From UBA5078 sp964538025 (GTDB lineage Bacteria > Pseudomonadota > Gammaproteobacteria > Pseudomonadales > Pseudohongiellaceae), in the NCBI GenBank assembly GCA_964538025.1, contig CAZICZ010000008.1, positions 1 to 64,000 of the forward strand: a stretch of 64,000 bases of DNA, read 5' to 3'. Of the stretch, positions 7,910-14,970 are shown piece by piece; positions within the stretch are counted from its first letter, which is position 1, and every line of letters starts with the position of its first letter. A program made the translations under genes and the position numbers. The notes beneath the pieces are model-generated. The model was not told where the DNA came from, did not search any database, and worked only from the letters and a program-made list of their open reading frames with translations.

Positions 7910-9346
7910 TCAGGAGAACCGGATACGGCGAATCGCTTTGAAGCCCGCGTTCCATACCAGCACGGCAAACACCACAAGGCTGGGCAGCACGAACATCAGC
8001 AGTGAAGAAATGTGCTGCGTCGAAAGCCCGAGCAGGCCGATCACTGCATAGGCAAGCGCACTCAGCAGATGGGCCAGAAGATAGAACACAATCAGTCCAT
8101 GTCGGGTCGCACTGTTGGCGCTGGCCTGGCCGGCAAGCAGCCAGCGCAGTGCAAACGGAATACCGAGGAGATCGGTGGGCCAGAACAGCAGCAGATTGAG
8201 ATTGTGATGCAGATCCAGATGGGCCGATTTCAGCCAGCCGAAACTCATGATGCTCCCGTAAATGCCGCTGCTGAGCATAACCACCAATCCCAGGGCCCCC
8301 ATCAGGCGATAGCCCACCGCCGGATTGCGCAGGGTAACGCCGGACTGGCTGCCAAAGGACGACAAAGGAATCCGGCGCAGCATCAGCAGCAAGACGAGCA
8401 CGGGCACCAGCAGCCCGGCCCCCAGCAGGTAATAGGCATTGGGCTTTGCCGCGGGCGGCGCAAATTCCATCAGCACCGCAGACTCTTCCAGCAGACGCTG
8501 GGGCTGCCCGTTGAGGCGAAGGTCGGAGGAGGATTCGCGCAACTCCTGCCTGAGCTGCGCCGGCAGAAACATGTGCTCCCATTGCGTCATGCGACGGTCG
8601 ATGTTGCCGTTCATCAGAATGTCGAGCGATACCGCCACCGCAGGCACCGAGGCATAGTGGGACAGCACCTCATCGCGGTAGGTGCGCAGTGTGGTGGCCT
8701 GATTCTGGGCGAACAGGCGACCGTCCAGGGCTTCGTTCAGGTAATCCCGCACGCGCGTTGTGCAATTGTCGTAAAAGTAGTGGTAGTCGTAGACGATGTT
8801 TTCCTCGCGCAAATTCCAGGCGAGGCGTTTGTACAGCGTGGCTTTCTGCGCGGCAGTCAGCATGAGTTTGTCTTGCCAGACACTGCGCTGCTCGCGCTCA
8901 TAGCGGCCAAATTCCCAGGCGGGCGGCGAGACACCTAGCTGATAGGGCAGGATGCCCCGAAGGAAATTGCTGGCAAAGGTGACGTTGCCGACGCTGGTAT
9001 CAAACAGACCCCAATTGAACACGAGATCGGAATTGCTGTTGCGGTCGGTCACGCGCAGGGCGGTGTGGCCAAAGTTGTCCCACACCTGATCGCCCACATC
9101 CACCGTGATCAGGTAAAAATCCACCAGGTCAAAATTGGCGGGCAGCAGGATGGAGGCATCGTCCGTAATGGGCGGCAGAGTCGGCGCGTCGGCGGCCGTT
9201 GCGACTCCCGGGGCTCCCACCAGCGCAATCAGGGCAAGCAGCCCCAGCGCGACGCGGCGAACGCGGGCGGACAGGGGGGCATGGGAGACGAAGGGAGTCA
9301 ATGAATGCAGGCTGCCGTGTAGAGTCGGTTGAAGTGCGTTGGTCAC
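7910..9346 (-). CDS. DUF4105 domain membrane protein
   Basis: About 478 residues. After a signal-anchor ending near GVATAADA comes a periplasmic DUF4105 domain recognised by VWDNFGHTALRV and YHYFYDNCTTRVRDYL; the conserved histidine and cysteine could form a papain-like site. The C-terminal 180 residues contain about five membrane helices. Start choice is uncertain: the GTG at 9346 is used, with a TTG at 9373 or 9301 possible, and none has a strong ribosome site. The function of DUF4105 is not established. It stands alone, facing away from the small LexA-box gene. Confidence 0.8.
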   Translation of the reverse strand: MTNALQPTLHGSLHSLTPFVSHAPLSARVRRVALGLLALIALVGAPGVATAADAPTLPPITDDASILLPANFDLVDFYLITVDVGDQVWDNFGHTALRVTDRNSNSDLVFNWGLFDTSVGNVTFASNFLRGILPYQLGVSPPAWEFGRYEREQRSVWQDKLMLTAAQKATLYKRLAWNLREENIVYDYHYFYDNCTTRVRDYLNEALDGRLFAQNQATTLRTYRDEVLSHYASVPAVAVSLDILMNGNIDRRMTQWEHMFLPAQLRQELRESSSDLRLNGQPQRLLEESAVLMEFAPPAAKPNAYYLLGAGLLVPVLVLLLMLRRIPLSSFGSQSGVTLRNPAVGYRLMGALGLVVMLSSGIYGSIMSFGWLKSAHLDLHHNLNLLLFWPTDLLGIPFALRWLLAGQASANSATRHGLIVFYLLAHLLSALAYAVIGLLGLSTQHISSLLMFVLPSLVVFAVLVWNAGFKAIRRIRFS

Positions 9347-9462
9347 CCGGCGCACTGCGCCAGGTGGCGGCAATCATATCAAAGAAACCGTCTCGATCAA
9401 GCAGCCTTTTAAATTGGCACATGAACAAGCGCATGTAAGCCAAGGATTCATCTGCATTAATT

Positions 9463-9711
9463 TCAGTGAATCTGCTCCCAGGGCATGGGCAGGCCTCGCA
9501 GCGCACGCACCTTGCAGACCTTGAGCCAGTAATTCATGACAAAGTGCTGGTCACGCGCGAGCGCCAGCAGCTTTTGCCGGACCTCCATCACGGAACAGTG
9601 AGGCAGCATGCGGGCAATCTGCCAGATTTCTTTTTCCTGCACATCGACGTCCAGAATGCCGTTATAGGACTCTGCCATTGCAGAGTGGTTTGCTGTGTAT
9701 TTCATCGCCAT
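9463..9711 (-). CDS. Orphan 82-residue protein, possible SOS-regulated gene
   Basis: I do not recognise this protein. It is soluble, rich in Met, Leu and charged residues, has no signal peptide, and contains a helical stretch around RQKLLALARDQHFVMNYWLKVCK. The ATG at 9711 has GAAGTG about 9 bases upstream; a GTG at 9723 and an ATG at 9705 are alternatives. The most telling fact is upstream: two overlapping sequences that each match the LexA consensus at 16 of 20 positions lie about 50 to 90 bases before the start. It may be a DNA-damage-induced protein such as a division inhibitor, but only the context suggests that. Confidence 0.55.
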   Translation of the reverse strand: MAMKYTANHSAMAESYNGILDVDVQEKEIWQIARMLPHCSVMEVRQKLLALARDQHFVMNYWLKVCKVRALRGLPMPWEQIH

Positions 9712-9763
9712 GATTGTCACCACTTCAGATTAAGTCTTTCACACAAGGGATTGATTTCTCGAA

Positions 9764-9798
9764 TGCTGTACATTTATACACTATGTATTTATACAGTA
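9764..9798. promoter_or_regulatory. Two overlapping LexA-like (SOS) boxes
   Basis: TGCTGTACATTTATACACTA (9764-9783) and CACTATGTATTTATACAGTA (9779-9798) each match the E. coli SOS box TACTGTATATATATACAGTA at 16 of 20 positions; the first misses the final G, the second the first G. They share the core ATTTATACA with a 15-base period. They lie between the orphan 82-residue gene (minus) and the ThDP enzyme gene (plus), and could control either or both. Confidence 0.6.
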
Positions 9799-9903
9799 CA
9801 AGCAGGCGGATGCACACGGCACCGGCAGGGTCTGGCATCGTCTTGAGAGCCGGTTTGTCTGTGCTACACTCCCCCCGCCACCCCGCCCATCAGGAAATCC
9901 ACC

Positions 9904-11472
9904 ATGACCGATAATCGCCACAATGGCGCCCACGCCCTCGTTAGAACCCTTGTCGCCTCTGGCGTTGAGCTGTGCATCGCCAATCCGGGCACCTCAGAGA
10001 TGCACCTGGTACAGGCGATGGACCAGGTGCCGGGAATGCGGGCGGTGCTCGGCCTGTTCGAGGGCGTGTGCACTGGTGCTGCCGATGGTTACGGGCGCAT
10101 GACAGGCACACCGGCAGCAACGCTGTTGCATCTCGGGCCGGGTCTGGCCAATGGCATTGCCAACCTGCACAACGCGCGCAAAGCGGGGACGCCTGTGCTC
10201 AATATCGTGGGCAACCACCCGTATTCCCATATCGGCTACGACGCCCCATTGACCTCCGATATCGACACCCTGGCCCGCAATTTTTCGGCCTGGACCAAGT
10301 CCTGCAGTACCGCCGATACGCTGGCACAGGACGGCGCGGATGCTGTCACGGCGACCCTGCGCGCGAATCCCGGCGCCGCAGGCCAGATTGCAACGCTGAT
10401 CGTGGGCGCGGACGCCGCCTGGGGTGAGGCCCCTGGTCCTGGCACGGTAAATCCGCTGCCGCAACGTGCCCGCGTGGACGCCCGGCATATCGAGGCGCTG
10501 GCGATTCCGCTGGCGCGTGGCGAGAAAACGGTGTTTCTGCTGGAGCATGAAGGCCTGCAGCCTCAGGCGCTGGAAGCCGCTGCGCGCATTAGAACCCTCA
10601 CCGGCGCCCGCCTGATGAGCGGCACCTTTCCGGCACGGATCGATGGTGGCCCGGGCGCCGTGGCGGTGGAACGCATGCCCTATTTCCCGGAACAGATTCT
10701 GGAAACGCTGGCAGGCACCCGGCATCTGGTCCTCGTCGGGGCGCAGACTCCCGCGAGCTTCTTCGCCTATCAGCACCTGCCGAGCCGGCTTGTGCCGGCG
10801 GGCTGCACAGTCCACACGCTTGCCCGCATCGAGGAAGATGCTGTGGACGCACTCCAGCATCTCGCCGACCGCCTGGGTGCTGCAGACAGCGCGATCGGCC
10901 GTTTCGAGGCCCAGTCGATTCCGGCGCCTACGGGCGAGCTCAAACCCCGCACGATCACGCAGGCGATTGCCGCCTGTCTGCCGGAGGGGGCCATCGTGTC
11001 AACGGATTCCGGCGGCGGCAACGCGGCCTATCCACTGTGTCAGTCGGCAGCGCCCCATACCTGGCTAAGCCTGACGGGCGGATCGATCGGCCAAGGGGGG
11101 CCGGTGGCCACCGGTGCCGCACTCGCCTGTCCCGACCGTCCCGTGCTGGCGCTCCTCGGCGATGGCGGCGCGGCCTATACACTCCAGTGTCTGTGGACGC
11201 AGGCGCGCGAGAATCTGAATGTCACGACCGTGATTTACGCCAACCGCAAGTACAACATCCTGAATGTTGAATATGCCCGTCTGGGCGTCACGGAAATGGG
11301 AGAGGTGGCCGCCAGCCTGTTTGATATCGGTAATCCGGAGATTGACTGGGTGGCGATGGGCAGGAGCATGGGCGTGCCGGGGGCGGTCGCCCATACGGCC
11401 GAAGAATTGTGCGCATTGATCACGCGCTGCACGCGCGAACCCGGCCCGTTCCTCATTCAGGCCATGTGCTGA
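9904..11472 (+). CDS. ThDP-dependent enzyme of the acetolactate synthase / benzoylformate decarboxylase type
   Basis: A 522-residue protein with the three-domain ThDP fold. The N-terminal pyrimidine-binding domain has GLFEGVCTGAADGYGRMTG with the catalytic glutamate; the C-terminal pyrophosphate-binding domain has LLGDGGAAYTLQCLWTQAR followed by ANRKYNIL, the GDG...N metal motif. Annotation pipelines usually call this type acetolactate synthase large subunit, but it lacks a neighbouring ilvN and is shorter than IlvB, so a 2-oxo-acid decarboxylase or carboligase role is as likely. TACACT near 9875 could be a -10 box. A hairpin follows the stop. Confidence 0.8.
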   Translation: MTDNRHNGAHALVRTLVASGVELCIANPGTSEMHLVQAMDQVPGMRAVLGLFEGVCTGAADGYGRMTGTPAATLLHLGPGLANGIANLHNARKAGTPVLNIVGNHPYSHIGYDAPLTSDIDTLARNFSAWTKSCSTADTLAQDGADAVTATLRANPGAAGQIATLIVGADAAWGEAPGPGTVNPLPQRARVDARHIEALAIPLARGEKTVFLLEHEGLQPQALEAAARIRTLTGARLMSGTFPARIDGGPGAVAVERMPYFPEQILETLAGTRHLVLVGAQTPASFFAYQHLPSRLVPAGCTVHTLARIEEDAVDALQHLADRLGAADSAIGRFEAQSIPAPTGELKPRTITQAIAACLPEGAIVSTDSGGGNAAYPLCQSAAPHTWLSLTGGSIGQGGPVATGAALACPDRPVLALLGDGGAAYTLQCLWTQARENLNVTTVIYANRKYNILNVEYARLGVTEMGEVAASLFDIGNPEIDWVAMGRSMGVPGAVAHTAEELCALITRCTREPGPFLIQAMC

Positions 11473-11481
11473 AATCGTCAT

Positions 11482-11516
11482 TGGGCAAATTCGCTACCCA
11501 CTGGTGAATTTGCCCA
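11482..11516 (+). terminator. Hairpin after the ThDP gene
   Basis: TGGGCAAATTC and GAATTTGCCCA form a perfect 11-base stem with a 13-base loop, starting 10 bases after the stop codon. There is no T-run, so it may be an mRNA-stabilising 3' end rather than an intrinsic terminator. Confidence 0.5.
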
Positions 11517-11651
11517 CGAAAGCGGAGCTCAGCGCTCCCAATAATTCTTTATCTCATTGTTTTAAATAGATATTATTTCTTGCACGGATTTGGCTAGAGT
11601 CTTCCTATCGCTGTCGCCGACAGCCCGGTTTCAAGGAGACACTCGACCGCC

Positions 11652-11927
11652 ATGAATTTTTTCTCTGCTTTGCTGACCTTTTGTCTCGTCGTGATTGCCA
11701 TCCTGATGGCGGTACCGGTGCTCTCTGCCGGGCTGGCCTTGCTGGTCGTCGCCGGCTGCTTCTTCATCTGGTTCCTGCCGATCCTGTTGATTCTCGGGTC
11801 CGACGAAACCAGCGGCGGCGAAAAAGCCGCCTGGATTCTCGCGATCATCTTTCTGTCCTGGTTCGCCTGGATCTTTTACCTGCTGCTGGCGCCCCTGAAG
11901 CCACGCCGTCGCTATTACCGGTATTGA
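11652..11927 (+). CDS. Small two- or three-helix membrane protein
   Basis: A 91-residue protein that is almost wholly hydrophobic, with three segments (residues about 5-25, 28-48, 60-80), a short polar link DETSGGEKAA, and a basic aromatic tail KPRRRYYRY that should lie in the cytoplasm. AAGGAG lies upstream of the ATG. I do not recognise a named family. An AT-rich stretch at about 11540-11580 precedes it and may contain its promoter. It is convergent with the symporter gene, 7 bases away. Confidence 0.65.
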   Translation: MNFFSALLTFCLVVIAILMAVPVLSAGLALLVVAGCFFIWFLPILLILGSDETSGGEKAAWILAIIFLSWFAWIFYLLLAPLKPRRRYYRY

Positions 11928-11934
11928 GTCTGCC

Positions 11935-13455
11935 TCAGGTCGGCGTGTCCAGCGTGGTGTAAAACGCCTTGGCCTGCTCGTTCCCCTCCAAGGTGTCGGG
12001 GTACAGCAAGGTCAGCACCGGAATCACCACTAGCGGAATCAGGGTGGCGGAGAACGTGGGATCGCTCCACTCGCCCAGCACGTGAATCGATTCGTACCAG
12101 AACTGGGGGAAACCACCGGCCGTGGCGAACTCGGCTCCGTCAAACAGGGTATTCAGCGACCAGTGCAGCAGGCCGGTCACGTAGCCGGACAGAATGCCGT
12201 AGAACGCGGCGCGCTCACTCGTCCGGCGCCAGTAGAACAGGTAGGCAATGGCGATTGCGGGGGGCACCACCATTGCAAATCCCAACAGCAACAGCTGCAA
12301 CACTGAGGAGATGTTGGCCTGCCAGGCAATCACAGTGGCCACCAATCCATAAATGACGGAGGTGAGCTTGTAGGCTTTCAGGCGTTTCTCCTGCGAGAAC
12401 TGCTTGGAGCCCGGCACCCAGTCGTTCACAAACATGGTTGCGCTGCCCAGCAGCATCGGCGCCCCTGACGAAATCAGCGCAGCGAGCACGGCTGCCAGCG
12501 CAATCCCGCCCAGAATCGGCCCGGTATCAATCGCCAGCTGGGTGATATTACGGTAGCTGGACAGGCCGGCCTCGGCACCGTAACGCGCGAAGGTTTCCAG
12601 ACCGATCAGGCCGGCGACAAAGGGCATCAGGGCGGCCAGCACCCCTGCCAGTACAAAGCCCGGAATAAGGCTTTTTTCCGATTTGGCAGCCGCCGCGTAA
12701 TTTGCATAGATCGACACGGCGGGCGTATGCAGGGTCGCCGAAAGCGACAGGGCCACGATGCTGATCCAGCCGATGCTGGTGAGGCTCCACCAGGTGTCCT
12801 TGTCCATCTCGGCAGCGTCCAGGGCCAGATTGGCCTTCTCTACCGTCGCATCCCATCCTCCCATGTCCTGCATCGCGAAAAACGCGACAATGGCAAGGCC
12901 GATAATCACGATAGCGCAGTGCACGAGGTTGGTGACGGCCGTTCCCTTGAGCCCGCCGGTCGCGGTGAAGAAAATGATGACGAAGCCACCAATAAACACC
13001 GAGATGCCAAAAGGAAGACCCGTGACCCCCGTGATAATGGAACCGATCACGAAGGGTTCAATGATGTTGACCACTAGGTATTCCGTCTGTACGCACAGGC
13101 TGGTGAGCGACTGGCAGCGGCGGGAGCCGTAGCGCATGTCAAACACCAGACCCACACTGGACAGCGCAAGCCGCCGATAGGGGATCGCGAAGAAAATGCC
13201 GACGAGGGCGAGCGCCGTAAAGGAATTGATGCCGTACCACAGATTGCCGAGCCCGCTGGTCATGACATCGCCGGCGACTCCGTAGGTGCCGGCGCCGCCA
13301 ATGCGGGTTCCCGCTATCCCTGCCGCCAGCAACCAGACGCCCATGGAGCCGCCACCGGTTGCCCAGTCCCGGTCACTTTTGTTGCTTCGGTTGAGATACA
13401 CGCCCGCAAGCGTAAAGAAGGCCAGGTAGGCCACAATCACAATAATGGAAATCAC
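11935..13455 (-). CDS. Sodium:solute symporter (SSS family)
   Basis: A 506-residue protein with about thirteen membrane helices. The N-terminal ATGGGSMGVWLLAAGIAGTRIGGAGTYG region is the conserved helix 2 region of sodium/solute symporters (PutP, PanF and SglT relatives), and FTATGGLKGTAVTNLVH is the typical GG-rich loop. Substrates in this family include proline, pantothenate, sugars and organic acids; this one is not identifiable. It stands alone on the minus strand with no evident operon partner. Confidence 0.88.
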   Translation of the reverse strand: MISIIVIVAYLAFFTLAGVYLNRSNKSDRDWATGGGSMGVWLLAAGIAGTRIGGAGTYGVAGDVMTSGLGNLWYGINSFTALALVGIFFAIPYRRLALSSVGLVFDMRYGSRRCQSLTSLCVQTEYLVVNIIEPFVIGSIITGVTGLPFGISVFIGGFVIIFFTATGGLKGTAVTNLVHCAIVIIGLAIVAFFAMQDMGGWDATVEKANLALDAAEMDKDTWWSLTSIGWISIVALSLSATLHTPAVSIYANYAAAAKSEKSLIPGFVLAGVLAALMPFVAGLIGLETFARYGAEAGLSSYRNITQLAIDTGPILGGIALAAVLAALISSGAPMLLGSATMFVNDWVPGSKQFSQEKRLKAYKLTSVIYGLVATVIAWQANISSVLQLLLLGFAMVVPPAIAIAYLFYWRRTSERAAFYGILSGYVTGLLHWSLNTLFDGAEFATAGGFPQFWYESIHVLGEWSDPTFSATLIPLVVIPVLTLLYPDTLEGNEQAKAFYTTLDTPT

Positions 13456-13551
13456 GGATAGCCCCCCGGCTTGTCAGAGTGGAGTCAGCGGCTGTCATCT
13501 TCCCTGCAGCCTGCGGGTGATACTACACCACCTCCAGTGGCGACATCTTCC

Positions 13552-13740
13552 CTAATCGTCTTTCGAGTCCTCATCCTCGTCATCGTCCGGCACCGCGACA
13601 TCCACCACGGCCCCGGCAACCTTGAACGGCACCTTGGCGACCTCGAGGGTGACATCCACGGCAGTACCCACGACCGCGCCAAGGCAGCCGGTCATGGCAC
13701 AGCACAGCACACACAGAGCGACGACCTTCCTTGTTCTCAT
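13552..13740 (-). CDS. Small lipoprotein with acidic tail
   Basis: A 62-residue protein with a lipoprotein signal (VALCVLCCAMTGC, cysteine 19) followed by a short valine-rich amphipathic stretch and an acidic end (DDDEDEDSKDD). This resembles the NF038104-type small lipoproteins, a recollection I cannot check. Its ATG overlaps the stop of the patatin-like gene in an ATGA, so it is translationally coupled to it. An outer-membrane location is expected. Confidence 0.7.
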   Translation of the reverse strand: MRTRKVVALCVLCCAMTGCLGAVVGTAVDVTLEVAKVPFKVAGAVVDVAVPDDDEDEDSKDD

Positions 13741-14819
13741 TTCCCTGCCCTCATCATGGGAGCCAATGGCTGAATGTTTTCAATGCCCCTTCCACTTTTG
13801 ACCATCTCGGCAAATTCCTGCGCGAGCTGACCACTTTCGCGCAACACCGTCTGCCAGACCTCTGCCCGCGTGTCGGCATCCAGGGTTTGAAAATCCTTGC
13901 GGTCGGGAATTTTGCCCAAGGGCAGACTGCGCACAAACTCCTCGCTGGGGGCCAGGACCACCACGTTGTGGTAGTGCCGTGCCTGCGGTTTTCGCCAGGG
14001 CAGATTTTTGTCAAACCAGCCCGGGGAAAAGCGGGAATAAAAATGGGGGTAGAGCACCAGATCCTCTCCTTTCTGGAACGGAAGATCGAAATGGTAATCG
14101 ATGAGTCCGCCATCCCGGTACATGCCGGCAGGCGCGCCGGCGATGTTCTTCACGCCCTGCAGCACAAGCGGAATGGCACCACTGGCCAGCAGTGCCGGGC
14201 GCACGGTGTCGGCGGTGAGCCGCACAAGCTGTGTCCTGAATTCCTGCAGCGTCGCAAGCGCGGGAGCGGCCGTTCCACTGTAAAAAATCACCCGGTGAAA
14301 CCAGAGACCGAGCAAGGACCTGTGCACGGCATTGCTCAAGGCGGCTAGTCCGAGACCCGCCATCAGCAGCGGTGAAGATTCTGACGCCACCAGGCTTCGC
14401 CCGCGGTTGGCGACGATGTGAAGATGAATCCAGGGATTGCTGGCAATTTCCTGAGCCCCCTGCTCCCCCAACACGATATCCACGAGTTTGGCAGCTTCTT
14501 CGCTGATTTCCGCGACGCTGGGGGAGTCTGAATAGCGCTGTCCCGCATAGTGGGTGGCGAGGCGTTCAATGCCTCCCACCGGGTCGGCGAGACCGAGACA
14601 GCTCAATCGCCATGCGCCTGCCGAGGAGCCAAGTGCTACCAAAGGCGACTGACGTCCCGCAAAGAATTCGCCGAACAGGTAGCGGTCGAGACCGTATAAC
14701 ACAAACCATTTGGGACCGCCCGATGCGCCAACGATGGTCGAAAAACTGTCGGCTCGCAGCCCTTCGCGCTGCAGGCGGCGCAGTGCCGTCGGTCCGGCAT
14801 AAACAGTCAGTGCGGGCAT
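13737..14819 (-). CDS. Patatin-like phospholipase family protein
   Basis: A 360-residue protein. VGASGGPKWFVL supplies the oxyanion glycine loop, LGSSAGAWR the GxSxG nucleophile serine, and RDGGLIDYHF the DGG catalytic aspartate, so the Ser-Asp dyad of patatin hydrolases is complete. The ATG at 14819 places the oxyanion loop at about residue 30. There is no signal peptide, suggesting a cytoplasmic or membrane-surface lipid acyl hydrolase. The small lipoprotein gene overlaps its end, and the Ndh-SelD gene is divergent. Confidence 0.85.
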   Translation of the reverse strand: MPALTVYAGPTALRRLQREGLRADSFSTIVGASGGPKWFVLYGLDRYLFGEFFAGRQSPLVALGSSAGAWRLSCLGLADPVGGIERLATHYAGQRYSDSPSVAEISEEAAKLVDIVLGEQGAQEIASNPWIHLHIVANRGRSLVASESSPLLMAGLGLAALSNAVHRSLLGLWFHRVIFYSGTAAPALATLQEFRTQLVRLTADTVRPALLASGAIPLVLQGVKNIAGAPAGMYRDGGLIDYHFDLPFQKGEDLVLYPHFYSRFSPGWFDKNLPWRKPQARHYHNVVVLAPSEEFVRSLPLGKIPDRKDFQTLDADTRAEVWQTVLRESGQLAQEFAEMVKSGRGIENIQPLAPMMRAGK

Positions 14820-14933
14820 GGCATCGGTGTCCTTACATTCTCGGCTGGCGAAGCGCGGGGCTAACGATAAACCAGAATGACACGGAATGCAGCTGCGCAT
14901 CGCCGCGGCGCTTCCCGCGTGGATGCCCGGTGC

Positions 14934-14939
14934 TATACT
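14934..14939 (+). promoter_or_regulatory. Probable -10 box of the Ndh-SelD gene
   Basis: TATACT lies 31 bases before the ATG at 14971 inside the divergent gap with the patatin gene. No good -35 hexamer is visible at the usual distance. Confidence 0.35.
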
Positions 14940-14970
14940 GCCCTCCTCTTTTTGCAGGCATTTTCCAACC

